Assembly (NCBI RefSeq): GCF_000374565.1
Contig: NZ_KB894687.1
Location: 220,968 to 284,967, forward strand
Length of the DNA stretch: 64,000 bases
Direction of reading: 5' to 3'
From: Siminovitchia fordii DSM 16014 = CIP 108821
GTDB taxonomy: Bacteria > Bacillota > Bacilli > Bacillales > Bacillaceae_C
How positions within the stretch are numbered: position 1 is the stretch's first letter; the number at the start of each line of letters is the position of its first letter. Position numbers and translations under genes: made by a program. The notes under the pieces are model-generated. The model did no database searches. It was not told the DNA's origin and worked only from the letters and a program-made list of their open reading frames with translations. Positions 35,031-44,410 of this stretch are shown piece by piece.

Positions 35031-35103
35031 CGGCCCCGACAGGAATCGAACCTGTGACGCACGGTTTAGGAAACCGACGCTCTATCCTCTGAGCTACGGA
35101 GCC
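35031..35103 (-). tRNA. tRNA-Arg (anticodon CCT)
   Basis: Read on the minus strand: a seven-base acceptor stem GGCTCCG paired with CGGGGCC, D-loop GTAGCTCAGAGGATAGAGC, anticodon loop TTTCCTAAA, T-arm AGGTTCGATTCCT and discriminator G. 73 bases, CCA not encoded. It reads AGG codons. It stands alone, and its 3' end faces the accessory region to the left. Confidence 0.93.
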
Positions 35104-35380
35104 ATGGTGTAAAGTGGGAAAAGCACATGTATTATTATAATATAAATCATCCTTCTTTAAAAGTATAAAAATTGGTTTGGATAATTTATGAAATTTTCTT
35201 TCTAAATAAATACCGTCCAAGAAACTCTCCATCATCATAATAATTCTCTGATCAACTCATTTTTTCATTATATTATAAACAAAGGTCGGTCGAGCAAATG
35301 TCTGCTTTGTCTTTTTGGAGGTAGAGAATCTGTGATTTTTTGTAATTTTCGTATAATGGATTTATTAGGAGGGGATTGGC

Positions 35381-36577
35381 TTGAACGCTTTTTTCAATTT
35401 AAGAACGCCGCCATTGATTACATATGGCTCTGGTTCTTTTAAAAAAATTAGTGAAGTAGCTGCATTAAAGGGGAAGAAAGCTTTAATCATTTCTGACAAA
35501 ATGATGGAGCAGCTTGGGAATGTGGACCGATGTGTAGGTTTTTTGGAAAAGTGTAGGGTGAGCAGTGTCGTATATCTTGGAGTGGAGACGGAACCAACTG
35601 ATCAATATGTGGCGGAAGCTTTGCAGATGTTTAATGAAAGCGCTTGTGATCACATAATTTCCTTGGGCGGAGGAAGCTGCATTGATACGGCAAAAGCAGT
35701 TTCCGTTCTTGTTGGAAATGACGGGAATATTGATGATTTTGCAGGTGGAAAAAGAGTGGCGGATCAGCCTCCGATTCCGCATATCGCTATTCCAACTACA
35801 GCCGGTACCGGCTCCGAAGCAACTGATGTTACGGTTATAACCAATACATCGAATCAAGTTAAATTGATGATCAAACAGCCGGCCTTCATGCCGGCGGCAG
35901 CAATCGTGGATCCTGAATTAAGTAAATCTTCTCCGAAACATGTAACTGCTGCAACTGGAGTAGATGCTCTTAGTCATGCGATAGAGGCATATTTGTCCAA
36001 AAAGTCCCATCCAATGACAGACATGCTTGCTTTTTCTGCAATGGAATTGATTGTAAAAAATATTCGGGATGCTTATACAGACGGCTGTAATATGGAGGCA
36101 AGGGAAAAAATGTCTCTGGGATCTTTGGAAGCAGGTATGGCATTTACCAATGCATCTGTGTGTCTCGTACATGGCATGTCGAGACCCATTGGGGCATTGT
36201 TCCATGTTCCGCATGGATTCTCAAACGCCATGCTCTTGCCAGCAGTACTGGAGTTCAGCAGGGATTCATGTGTGGAAAGACTTGCCGATTTAGGAAGGGT
36301 TTTTACACTTGATAAGGATTTATCGGATGAAGAAGCAGCAGACATTGCGGTAAATTCAGTGAGTGGGCTTTGTGCTGATTTAAATATCCCTAATCTAAAA
36401 GGATGGGGGATTGACGAAGAGGCATTTATCCTGGCAGTGGGAAAAATGGCAAAAGATGCTATGGATAGCGGGAGCCCCGCGAATAATCCAAGGGTACCTA
36501 CATTGCAGGAACTGCAAGAACTTTATTTGTACTGCTATGATTATCAATTTTCCGGAAAGGGTGCGGCGGCAAAATGA
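35381..36577 (+). CDS. Iron-containing (type III) alcohol dehydrogenase
   Basis: 398 residues from a TTG start with AGGAGGGG six bases upstream. The NAD-binding motif LGGGSCIDTAKAV, the phosphate-loop IPTTAGTGSEATD, and the metal-site segments TGVDALSHAIEAY (His) and FHVPHGFSNAMLLP (His) are all present. It reduces or oxidises small alcohols, aldehydes or diols; the substrate is not readable. A TATAAT at 35352-35357 is a likely -10. A long stem follows the stop at 36580-36617. Confidence 0.9.
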   Translation: MNAFFNLRTPPLITYGSGSFKKISEVAALKGKKALIISDKMMEQLGNVDRCVGFLEKCRVSSVVYLGVETEPTDQYVAEALQMFNESACDHIISLGGGSCIDTAKAVSVLVGNDGNIDDFAGGKRVADQPPIPHIAIPTTAGTGSEATDVTVITNTSNQVKLMIKQPAFMPAAAIVDPELSKSSPKHVTAATGVDALSHAIEAYLSKKSHPMTDMLAFSAMELIVKNIRDAYTDGCNMEAREKMSLGSLEAGMAFTNASVCLVHGMSRPIGALFHVPHGFSNAMLLPAVLEFSRDSCVERLADLGRVFTLDKDLSDEEAADIAVNSVSGLCADLNIPNLKGWGIDEEAFILAVGKMAKDAMDSGSPANNPRVPTLQELQELYLYCYDYQFSGKGAAAK

Positions 36578-36579
36578 AA

Positions 36580-36617
36580 GGAACGGATTCGGACAGCCCA
36601 TCTGTCCGATCCATTCC
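36580..36617. terminator. Stem-loop between convergent ADH and carbonic anhydrase genes
   Basis: GGAACGGATTCGGACAG pairs with CTGTCCGATCCATTCC around a short loop. T-runs are weak on the plus side and short on the minus side. Confidence 0.55.
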
Positions 36618-36679
36618 AACTTGGGATTTAAATAAAGTTCGCTCCATATAGCAGCAGAAATTGATAACCTGGTCAATTC

Positions 36680-37258
36680 CTATCTAACCATCGGCTTCGA
36701 ATCATAACCATTGACGACTAAGTCCAGTTTTCCGGTTTTCGGATCAATGACTAGGCCGTGTACAGGGACCTCATCTGCCATCAGAGGATGGTTCCTGATC
36801 ATGTTGACGCTATGCTCGACGCTCTCTTCGACACTATCAAAGCCGGTCAGCCATTCATCCAGGTCAATACCGGAATTTTGAATGATATCCAAGGTCTCTT
36901 TGCTGATCCCACGTTCCTGCATTTTATCGAGGACATGTCCGCTTTCAATAGCACTCATTCCACAATCGTGGTGCCCGATGACGTAAACTTCGTCGGCTTT
37001 CAATTCATATACGGCAATCAGCAGGCTGCGCATGATACTTCCGAACGGATGTGTTAGAATGGCTCCTGCATTTTTAACTACTTTGACATCGCCATTTTTC
37101 ATATTCATCGCTTTATGGAGAAGCTCGACCAAACGAGTGTCCATGCATGTGAGAATTACAAGCTTCTTATCAGGAAATTTCGTTGTTGAATAGGCTTCAT
37201 ACATTTTTTCTTCAATAAATATTTTGTTGTAATCAAGGATTTCATTTAATAAGGACAT
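36680..37258 (-). CDS. ytiB: Beta-class carbonic anhydrase (YtiB-like)
   Basis: 192 residues. Zinc ligands and dyad are visible: LTCMDTRL (Cys, Asp, Arg) and IGHHDCGMSAIE (His, Cys). It interconverts CO2 and bicarbonate in the cytoplasm. Length and the C-terminus VHGLVIDPKTGKLDLVVNGY match the B. subtilis YtiB group. AGGAGG lies before the ATG. Monocistronic; ends near the shared hairpin at 36580. Confidence 0.88.
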   Translation of the reverse strand: MSLLNEILDYNKIFIEEKMYEAYSTTKFPDKKLVILTCMDTRLVELLHKAMNMKNGDVKVVKNAGAILTHPFGSIMRSLLIAVYELKADEVYVIGHHDCGMSAIESGHVLDKMQERGISKETLDIIQNSGIDLDEWLTGFDSVEESVEHSVNMIRNHPLMADEVPVHGLVIDPKTGKLDLVVNGYDSKPMVR

Positions 37259-37812
37259 TTGTCATTTCCTCCTGTTAAAGATTTTTTTTTATTTTATCGA
37301 AGATTGGACAGAAAAAACAGCATGACGCACACCACCCCCTACCTCTCCAATGGATAAAAGCTGCAGGGGAGATGGAAAAATGCAATAAAATGCCCATGAT
37401 ACCTGCCCGTCATGTCCATTTTTATTTCAAGTATTCTACCGCTCAGTGGTGACCCGGCGAACAAGCACATTAAGATAAAAACGAATGCAGTCTTCCTCTT
37501 CACAAAATTAATCTGCTTATTGAAAAGGGGAATTCTTTAAGTGGATGGTCTGTTTATGTATGGTAGCGAGTTGTCAAATTCAAAGTGTTCGTCCGCTTTT
37601 TAATAGGAAAAGTGCTGCCGGCCAAATGCTTCCTTTTGAGAAAGATCGGGTTCAGTTCGGAACCTAGGGCCTACCGCATCATGGAAAGGTTTACAAACGA
37701 AGTGAGTTCATGGTTGCTCTCCTTTACAATGTCGAAAAAATGAATAGTTGACGCATGTTCTTGTCTTCAAGTATCATTATTGATGGAAATAATGATAAAA
37801 ACCCGGATGGGA
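37259..37812. other. Non-coding stretch before the preQ1 riboswitch
   Basis: About 550 bases with no supportable gene on either strand. A short palindromic GC patch near 37372 is not convincing. The end of the stretch is the promoter region of the queF operon. Confidence 0.5.
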
Positions 37813-37848
37813 AGAGGTTCATAGCGTTTAACCCTCTATAAAAAACTA
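37813..37848 (+). promoter_or_regulatory. preQ1-I riboswitch
   Basis: AGAGGTTC, a short AGC loop, ACCCTCT and the A-rich tail ATAAAAAACTA match the preQ1 class I aptamer: P1 is AGAGG (37813-37817) with CCTCT (37833-37837), and the tail forms the pseudoknot. It lies before a terminator and queF, so preQ1 binding should shut off the operon. Confidence 0.9.
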
Positions 37849-37864
37849 TGGCTTAATCAACACT

Positions 37865-37892
37865 GCCATATCTGCGCGATATGGCTTTTTTA
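37865..37892 (+). terminator. Riboswitch-controlled terminator
   Basis: GCCATATC-TGCGC-GATATGGC (37865-37885) followed by seven T, 16 bases after the preQ1 aptamer. Confidence 0.88.
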
Positions 37893-37943
37893 ATGCCTGG
37901 CTTTTTGAACCCTTGAACGGGTAATTCTTGGGAGGTTTTTTGA

Positions 37944-38441
37944 ATGGCTGGAAGAAACGAAGATACATTGAAAGAATTATCATTGCTCGGGAATCAGAAT
38001 ACAAAATATTTATTCGAATATTCACCTCAGGTTCTGGAACCCATCGATAATCTGCATGCAGACCGGGATTATTTTATTAAATTCAACTGTCCGGAGTTTA
38101 CGTCTCTTTGCCCGCAGACAAATCAGCCTGATTTCGCGACAATGTACATAAGCTATATCCCTGATAAAAAGATCGTCGAAAGCAAGTCACTCAAGCTTTA
38201 CCTCTTCAGTTTCCGCAACCACGGAGATTTTCATGAAGACTGCGTAAATATCATCATGAATGATTTGATTGATCTTCTTGATCCCAGATATATAGAGGTA
38301 TGGGGCAAGTTCACTCCAAGAGGCGGCCTATCCATCGATCCATATTCCAATTACGGCAAACCCGGAACAAAATATGAACAGATGGCAGAATATCGTCTGA
38401 TGAACCATGATTTGTATCCGGAAAAAGTGGATAACCGATAG
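37944..38441 (+). CDS. queF: NADPH-dependent 7-cyano-7-deazaguanine reductase QueF
   Basis: 165 residues, the short unimodular form. It reduces preQ0 to preQ1 for queuosine in tRNA. Seen: the nucleophile Cys in [13 protein letters not shown], the signature [20 protein letters not shown], and the C-terminal [22 protein letters not shown] precedes the ATG. It follows the preQ1 riboswitch and is 11 bases from the yhhQ-type gene, so both should be switched together. Confidence 0.95.
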   Translation: MAGRNEDTLKELSLLGNQNTKYLFEYSPQVLEPIDNLHADRDYFIKFNCPEFTSLCPQTNQPDFATMYISYIPDKKIVESKSLKLYLFSFRNHGDFHEDCVNIIMNDLIDLLDPRYIEVWGKFTPRGGLSIDPYSNYGKPGTKYEQMAEYRLMNHDLYPEKVDNR

Positions 38442-38452
38442 GGGAGATCGGA

Positions 38453-39091
38453 ATGCTTCTGTATTTGAACGGTACTTTCGTCGGTTTGTTGATTCTATCC
38501 AATATACTTGCCGTGAAACTTATTAGCCTGGGAAACTGGGTTGTGCTGCCGGCAGCGGTCATTGTCTATATTTTCACTTATCCCATTACAGATACAATCA
38601 CAGAAGTTTACGGTAAAAATGAGGCCAGGAAGACGGTCATGGCCGGATTGTTCACACAAATTCTTGCCGTTTTGTTCATCTATGTCACTATTAAACTTCC
38701 ACCGGCACCCTTTTATGAAAATCAAGCTTCATTCGAAACTATTTTTTCAGCCGGATTCCGCGTCACTTTGGCAAGCCTGCTGTCGTTCCTTATAAGCCAG
38801 AATCTAGATGTAACTGTATTCCATCGCTTGAAAAAAAGACACGGGGAAAAGAAATTGTGGATCCGGAACAACGCCTCGACTATGACGAGCCAGTTAGTGG
38901 ATACAACAATTTTTATTACGATCGCTTTTTATGGAACCATGCCGCTCGGAGCATTACTCGCTCTCATTTTAACCCAATATTCTTTTAAGTTTATCGTGGC
39001 CGTCCTGGATACACCGCTTGTTTATCTCTTGGTGAAAATATGCAGGAGGGAATCTGATAAACATTCAATCGAAGAATCGGCCTCAGCATAA
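38453..39091 (+). CDS. yhhQ: Queuosine precursor transporter (YhhQ / VUT family)
   Basis: 212 residues with six membrane segments. Family features: LSNILAVKLISLGNWVVLPA, then IFTYPITDTITEVYG and NNASTMTSQLVDTTIFITIA. YhhQ proteins take up preQ0 or preQ1. Together with queF under one riboswitch this makes a salvage-and-reduction unit. GGGGAG lies upstream of the ATG, 11 bases after queF. The queC, queD and queE synthesis genes are not in this window. Confidence 0.92.
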   Translation: MLLYLNGTFVGLLILSNILAVKLISLGNWVVLPAAVIVYIFTYPITDTITEVYGKNEARKTVMAGLFTQILAVLFIYVTIKLPPAPFYENQASFETIFSAGFRVTLASLLSFLISQNLDVTVFHRLKKRHGEKKLWIRNNASTMTSQLVDTTIFITIAFYGTMPLGALLALILTQYSFKFIVAVLDTPLVYLLVKICRRESDKHSIEESASA

Positions 39092-39105
39092 TTTTTTACA
39101 AAGAG

Positions 39106-39131
39106 CGAAACTTAATATGCATTCAAACGTA
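39106..39131 (+). promoter_or_regulatory. Sigma-W type promoter of yuaF-floT
   Basis: CGAAAC (39106-39111) and CGTA (39128-39131) with a 16-base spacer match TGAAAC-N16-CGTA except for the first base. In B. subtilis the yuaF-floT operon is a known sigma-W target, which supports the reading. Confidence 0.75.
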
Positions 39132-39214
39132 TGATTACTATCACCATTTTAAAAGAGAAAAGGGCGGGATGTTTACTAGAGATACCTTAATATTTTAAAA
39201 AAGGATGGATGGCT

Positions 39215-39745
39215 ATGACTCTGTTCGGTGTACCGATTGAAACCATCTATTTGATCTTGTTGATCGCCTCAGGCAGCCTGACAATCTTGTACTTGTTCTT
39301 TGGGGATGTCCTGGAAGGGCTGGGGGAAGCGGCTGGATTTTTAAATCCTATTCTAATATTGGCCTTTATTACTTTTTTTTCCGCAGGCGGATATATTCTT
39401 GAAGCGGTCACTTCCCTGAACAGCTATATCATCATGGGAATTGCCGCACTTGCTGCGCTCCTGTTGGACACCATTCTCAATATCTTTGTTCTCGTTCCCA
39501 TGTCTTCCGCGGAGCAGTCATTGAGCTATACGGAAAAATCCTTGGAGGGCAGAATAGGAAAGGTGAGCATTTCCATTCCCGAAAAAGGTTTTGGAGAAGT
39601 AGTGATTGAAAGCTACAGCGGAATGATTTCCAAGCCGGCAGCCAGTTTTGAAAATAAGGCTATTCCGCAAGGGGCTGAAATACTGGTGATCGAAGTGAAA
39701 GATGGTGTATTGAACGTTATGCCATACAAAAAGAATTTTACTTAG
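39215..39745 (+). CDS. yuaF: NfeD-type membrane protein YuaF
   Basis: About 176 residues. Three or four membrane segments in the first 95 residues, then a small soluble OB-fold domain (GRIGKVSISIPEKGFGEVVI, then AEILVIEVKDGVLNV). NfeD proteins partner flotillins. ATG 39215 is preferred over ATG 39209 because AAGGATGG then lies at a normal distance and the N-terminus matches YuaF (MTLFGVPIETIYLI). 18 bases before floT, behind a sigma-W promoter. Confidence 0.9.
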   Translation: MTLFGVPIETIYLILLIASGSLTILYLFFGDVLEGLGEAAGFLNPILILAFITFFSAGGYILEAVTSLNSYIIMGIAALAALLLDTILNIFVLVPMSSAEQSLSYTEKSLEGRIGKVSISIPEKGFGEVVIESYSGMISKPAASFENKAIPQGAEILVIEVKDGVLNVMPYKKNFT

Positions 39746-39763
39746 ACGAGGGGGAATTGATTG

Positions 39764-41311
39764 ATGCCTTTTGGTGTAATGATTGTATTATTAGTCGTGG
39801 TTTTTATTCTTATTGCTCTCATTGCCGTATTTATCACCAAATATCGTACGGCAGGTCCTGATGAAGCTTTGATTGTGACTGGAAGCTACCTTGGTGGAAA
39901 AAATGTCCATGTGGATGATGCAGGAAATAAAATTAAAATCATCCGGGGCGGAGGTGCCTTTGTCCTTCCAGTGTTCCAGCAGGCACAGCCTCTCAGTTTA
40001 CTGTCAAGCAAGCTTGAAGTAACTACGCCCGAAGTATATACAGAACAGGGAGTTCCTGTGATGGCGGACGGAACGGCCATCATTAAAATCGGCGGTTCCA
40101 TTGGGGAAATCGCAACAGCTGCTGAACAGTTTCTAGGAAAAACAAAAGAAGAAAGAGAAAATGAAGCGAAGGAAGTACTTGAAGGACATCTTCGTTCCAT
40201 ACTCGGTTCCATGACGGTCGAAGAGATTTATAAAAACCGGGATAAATTTTCTCAAGAGGTACAACGTGTTGCTTCACAGGACCTGGCTAAAATGGGTCTT
40301 GTCATCGTCTCATTCACAATTAAAGAAGTCCGCGATAAAAACGGCTATTTGGATTCCCTGGGTAAACCGCGGATCGCACAGGTAAAGCGCGATGCGGACA
40401 TCGCAACTGCAGAAGCGGAAAAAGAAACGCGCATTAAACGAGCGGAAGCCGCGAAGGAAGCGAAAAAAGCAGAGCTTGAACGTGCAACAGAAATCGCGGA
40501 AGCAGAAAAAGTCAATCAGCTGAAAATGGCGGAATTCCGCCGTGATCAGGATACTGCACGGGCGAACGCTGACCAAGCGTACGACCTTGAAACAGCTCGC
40601 GCCAAGCAGGAAGTAACAGAACAGGAAATGCAGATTAAAATCATTGAACGGCAAAAGCAGATTGAATTGGAAGAAAAAGAAATTTTGCGTCGTGAGCGTC
40701 AATATGACTCAGAGGTCAAGAAGAAAGCCGATGCTGACCGATATGCTGTAGAGCAGGCTGCAACAGCCGAAAAAGCGAAACAGATTGCTGAAGCAGATGC
40801 CCATCAATACCGAGTGGAAGCAACTGCCAAGGCTGAAGCGGAGCGAATTCGCCTGGATGGGGTAGCAAAAGCAGATGCACAGCGGGCACAAGGGGAAACT
40901 GAAGCAGAAGTCATTCGCCTCAAAGGGATTGCCGAAGCAGAAGCGAAACGTAAAGTGGCGGAAGCGTTCGAGCAATTCGGGCAGGCTGCCGTGTTGGATA
41001 TGGTCTTGAAGATGCTTCCTGAATATGCGAAGCAAGTGGCTGCACCTCTTGGAAACATCGATAAAATTACGGTTGTTGACACAGGCGGACAGGGAGAAGG
41101 CGGAGCCAATAAGGTTACCGGCTATGCGACCAACCTGATGGCAACCATGCAGGAATCTTTGAAAGCTTCTTCCGGCATTGATGTCAGAGAGCTTTTGGAG
41201 AACTTGTCCGGAAAAGGAAATGTTCGGACCAGCATCGATGCATTGACTGAAGAGGTACGGGGTTCAAGTATGAAGGAAGACATTGTTAAGGAAGAAGAGT
41301 CCATGAAATAA
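39764..41311 (+). CDS. floT: Flotillin FloT (YuaG)
   Basis: About 515 residues. An N-terminal hydrophobic segment (GVMIVLLVVVFILIALIAVF) inserts in the membrane, followed by the SPFH/PHB domain and a long Glu-Ala-Lys coiled coil (about 200-400). FloT scaffolds fluid membrane microdomains and affects MreB-linked wall synthesis, secretion and signalling. The TTG at 39761 is an alternative start; GAGGGGG lies upstream of both. The third gene of the B. subtilis operon (yuaI) is absent; a terminator and array C follow. Confidence 0.95.
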   Translation: MPFGVMIVLLVVVFILIALIAVFITKYRTAGPDEALIVTGSYLGGKNVHVDDAGNKIKIIRGGGAFVLPVFQQAQPLSLLSSKLEVTTPEVYTEQGVPVMADGTAIIKIGGSIGEIATAAEQFLGKTKEERENEAKEVLEGHLRSILGSMTVEEIYKNRDKFSQEVQRVASQDLAKMGLVIVSFTIKEVRDKNGYLDSLGKPRIAQVKRDADIATAEAEKETRIKRAEAAKEAKKAELERATEIAEAEKVNQLKMAEFRRDQDTARANADQAYDLETARAKQEVTEQEMQIKIIERQKQIELEEKEILRRERQYDSEVKKKADADRYAVEQAATAEKAKQIAEADAHQYRVEATAKAEAERIRLDGVAKADAQRAQGETEAEVIRLKGIAEAEAKRKVAEAFEQFGQAAVLDMVLKMLPEYAKQVAAPLGNIDKITVVDTGGQGEGGANKVTGYATNLMATMQESLKASSGIDVRELLENLSGKGNVRTSIDALTEEVRGSSMKEDIVKEEESMK

Positions 41312-41365
41312 AAAAAGCTGTCCGGAAAGTCACTACAAAAGTGAATTTCTGGACGGCTTTTTTAT
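41311..41365 (+). terminator. Terminator of yuaF-floT
   Basis: A long stem AAAAAGCTGTCCGGAAAG... pairs with CTGGACGGCTTTTTT across a TCACT/AGTGA inner pair, ending in a T-run. Confidence 0.88.
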
Positions 41366-41409
41366 ATACTGGGAAAAGATCAATGAATTCTAAACAAAAA
41401 TTTATTATT

Positions 41410-42241
41410 TCGGCGGCAGAGATACCATTAGTGCCTGTATTTACAGTAATTCTCGTAGCTCGGTCACTAATGGCAGCTAAAGGTCCCCGTATTTACGGTA
41501 AATCTCGAAGGTCGGTCACTAATCGGGTCAAAAGGTGCCCGTTTTTCTGGTAAATCCCGTGGCCCGGTCACTAATGGCGGTTAAAGGTTCCCGTACTTAC
41601 GGTAAATCCCGAAGGTCGGTCACTAATCGGGTCAAAAGGTTCCCGTTTTTAGAGTAAATCCCGTGGCCCGGTCACTAATGGCAGCTAAAGGTTCCCGTAT
41701 TTACGGTAAATCTCGAAGGTCGGTCACTAATCGGGTCAAAAGGTGCCTGTTTTTATGGTAAATCCCGTATCTGGGTCACTAATCGCCGCCAAAGGTTCCC
41801 GTATTTCCAGTAAATCCCTTAGCTCGGTCACTAATCGGGTCAAAAGGTTCCCGTTTTTCTGGTAAATCCCGAAGGTCGGTCACTAATGGCGGTTAAAGGT
41901 TCCCGTATTTGCGGTAAATCCCGTGGCTCGGTCACTAATCGCCGCCAAAGGTTCCCGTTTTTAGAGTAAATCCCGTGGCCCGGTCACTAATCGGGTCAAA
42001 AGGTTCCCGTTTTTAGAGTAAATCCCGTATCTCGGTCACTAATCGGGTCAAAAGGTGCCTGTTTTTCTGGTAAATCCCGTATCCGGGTCACTAATCGCAG
42101 TTAAAGGTTCCCGTATTTACGGTAAATCCCGAAGGTCGGTCACTAATCGGGTCAAAAGGTTCCCGTATTTACGGTAAATCCCGTGGCCCGGTCACTAATT
42201 GACGTAAAAAGAGCCCGTTATCGCGGAAATCCAAAGAAGCA
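41410..42241. repeat. Tandem array C: about 15 units of 52 bp plus degenerate ends
   Basis: GGTCACTAAT recurs exactly every 52 bases from 41462 to 42190. Units alternate between two types: one with CGGGTCAAAAGGTTCCCGTTT and one with GGCAGCTAAAGGTTCCCGTA then TTTACGGTAAATC. A degenerate unit precedes the first, and another lies at 42340-42393. The unit length and the words GGTNACTAAT and GGTKCCCGTTTT are shared with array B. No genes inside except a relic at the right end. Confidence 0.95.
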
Positions 42242-42335
42242 CTTGGCTGAAAAAGATCATAACGTTGTGCATTGGCAGGAATATGAAAAAGGAGGACATT
42301 TTTTTGCAACCATACCAATGATGCCGGAAATTAAT
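42236..42335 (+). pseudogene. Epoxide hydrolase C-terminal fragment inside array C
   Basis: Between the last good repeat unit and a degenerate one, the sequence reads KDHNVVHWQEYEKGGHFFA, the conserved C-terminal catalytic-His region of epoxide hydrolases (alpha/beta hydrolase, VxHWxExxxGGHFAA). No start or upstream part remains. Confidence 0.6.
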
Positions 42336-42466
42336 ATCCCTAATCGCAGTAAAAATAGCCCGTTTTACGGTAAGTTCCGGAGAGCGGTCATCAGTCTCTC
42401 TAAAGAAAAGATCCGCGCTCTCTTTACCTGATTAAACGGGCTTACTGGATGTTCCTTCGAACACTA

Positions 42467-43474
42467 TTATTTTCCAACAGTTTGGAGCTGATTTATGAAT
42501 TTCAATGCCCTTCCAGTACCTATTGCCACAGATTCCAATGGGTTTGGGGCAATATGGACAGGAACAATGATTTCTTCACTCAGCCATTCCTGCATGCCAT
42601 TCAGCAGTGCACCTCCACCGGATAAAACCACACCATGGTCAACTATATCCCCACTTAATTCGGCTGGGCAATTTTCCAATGTAGCCCGAATTGCTTCCAA
42701 AATATGAAGCAATGACTCTTTCAATGATTCCTGAACTTCATAGGAACTTAAAGTGATCGTTTTGGGGAGACCCGTAACAAGGTCCCGTCCGCGGATATCC
42801 ATTTTTTTCTCCGGATGGTCAACAAGTGCATAACCGATTTCTATCTTAATGTTTTCTGCTGTCCGCTCTCCGATCAATAGATTGTAGCTTTTTCTTACGT
42901 GTTGAATGATATTATCGTTCAACAAGTCACCGCCGATACGGACGGTATTGCAATTAACAACCCCACCATAAGAAATGATGGCTACTTCTGTTGTCCCTCC
43001 GCCAATATCAACGACAACATTTGCAACAGGCTCCTCAACAGGAAGGTCGGCTCCAATCGCTGCGGCAACCGGCTCCTCGATCAAATGAACATTCTTTGCT
43101 CCACAAGATTTGACGGCATCATGGATGGCACGCCTTTCAACAGAGGTAGCCCCCGATGGTGTACAAACAACCACATCCGGTTTGCGGATAGTAAATCCCA
43201 ATGTTTTGCCTGCTTTTTTCATTACGTGCTTCAACATTTGGCTGGTGATGTCAAAATCAGCGATGACCCCGTCTTGGAGCGGACGGACGGCTGTAATATT
43301 GGCAGGTGTTTTGCCGATCATTTCTTTTGCATCCGCTCCAAACGCAACTACTTGCTTTGTATTAGTATTAACCGCCACAACAGACGGCTCGTTCAAAATA
43401 ATCCCTTTGCTTTTTGTATAAACAAGAACATTGGCTGTTCCTAGGTCAATCCCGATTTCAGTACTTGAAAACAT
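42467..43474 (-). CDS. mreBH: MreB-like actin homolog MreBH
   Basis: 335 residues. Actin-fold sites: [18 protein letters not shown] (phosphate 1), [15 protein letters not shown] (phosphate 2), [11 protein letters not shown] (adenosine). It forms membrane-bound filaments that guide lateral wall synthesis and hydrolase LytE export in Bacillus. A single gene without mreCD, as expected for mreBH and not mreB. ATG 43474 has AAGGTGG five bases upstream; a GTG at 43483 is the alternative. Assignment among MreB paralogs rests on length and isolated context. Confidence 0.85.
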   Translation of the reverse strand: MFSSTEIGIDLGTANVLVYTKSKGIILNEPSVVAVNTNTKQVVAFGADAKEMIGKTPANITAVRPLQDGVIADFDITSQMLKHVMKKAGKTLGFTIRKPDVVVCTPSGATSVERRAIHDAVKSCGAKNVHLIEEPVAAAIGADLPVEEPVANVVVDIGGGTTEVAIISYGGVVNCNTVRIGGDLLNDNIIQHVRKSYNLLIGERTAENIKIEIGYALVDHPEKKMDIRGRDLVTGLPKTITLSSYEVQESLKESLLHILEAIRATLENCPAELSGDIVDHGVVLSGGGALLNGMQEWLSEEIIVPVHIAPNPLESVAIGTGRALKFINQLQTVGK

Positions 43475-43708
43475 ATGTACCACCTTGCCTTTACTTGTAA
43501 TATCCTAGATTAAGTATAATAAATTTATAGGGATATTTCTTGCTGTTTTTGGCAAGTGGAAGAAATTGTTACAGACAAAAAAGCCCAAAAACCGACATAA
43601 GCGTTGATAATTCACTGATTTTGTTATTACCTTGACGGTGGCTGTTATATAAACTTAAACTTCCTGTAAAATTATAGCGGAATTGTAATCATCCAATATA
43701 TTCCTGTA

Positions 43709-44224
43709 TTACAGGCTTAAATTTGAAAAAAAATCAGCCAAATCTTTGCTTTCTTTTTTCCTTTGTTGGCGATTGGCTGCCCGGCCTTTGGCTGTCTCAT
43801 TGAGCCAGCGTTCTTCTTCCGACTCAGGGATCGCCTTTGGTACAGGGCTTGGACGACCATTTTCATCCAAAGCGACGAATGTAAGGAAAGAAAAAGCCGC
43901 AAGTGATTTTTCACCTGTAATCAAGTGTTCAGACAAGACCTTTACAAATACTTCCATCGATGTCGTACCGCTCCAGGTTACGATCGCTTCCATTGTAACG
44001 GCATCGCCTATCCGGATAGGTTTAAGAAAATCGACAGAATCCGTTGATACCGTGACGACCGGTTTGCGAGAGAACCTGGCTGCAGCAATGGAAGCTACAT
44101 CATCTACATCAGACATTAACTTTCCCCCAAATAAATTGCCATGATGGTTCGTATCAGGAGGGGATACGTGGCTTGTTTTTATAGTCAGTGATTCTTTCAT
44201 TTTTTTACTTGGCTGTTGTTGCAT
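43709..44224 (-). CDS. ykhA: Hotdog-fold acyl-CoA thioesterase (YkhA-like)
   Basis: 171 residues. Seen: SHVSPPDTNHHGNLFGGKLM with the catalytic Asn/His/Gly hotdog helix, DSVDFLKPIRIGDAVTMEA, and EVFVKVLSEHLITGEKSLAA. A basic C-terminal tail (AANRQQRKKESKDLADFF) follows. It hydrolyses medium to long acyl-CoA. ATG 44224 has GAGGTG six bases upstream. Monocistronic. 43475-43708 between mreBH and this gene has no other gene. Confidence 0.9.
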   Translation of the reverse strand: MQQQPSKKMKESLTIKTSHVSPPDTNHHGNLFGGKLMSDVDDVASIAAARFSRKPVVTVSTDSVDFLKPIRIGDAVTMEAIVTWSGTTSMEVFVKVLSEHLITGEKSLAAFSFLTFVALDENGRPSPVPKAIPESEEERWLNETAKGRAANRQQRKKESKDLADFFSNLSL

Positions 44225-44410
44225 TCTTTTCACCTCTTTGATGTCAAACTGCTATTCATTATACCCAATAGTCAAAAATAGTGTATATTTCGTGTTTATT
44301 ATTACATATTTAAGGGTAAAGATGAGTGTGCTTTCCATTCATTTTGACTTTAGGCGTCTCTGGCCACCGTGTTTTTGTGAATATTTTTAAAGAAGAGGGG
44401 AGATGTCACA

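Noticed and set aside
34891-35238. 115-codon minus-strand gene
   Set aside because: It spans the tRNA-Arg gene and its terminator.
41341-41553. Open frame across the start of array C
   Set aside because: It runs through the floT terminator and repeat units, with no binding site.
42183-42431. 82-codon gene
   Set aside because: It is a chance frame joining a repeat unit, an epoxide hydrolase relic and another repeat unit.
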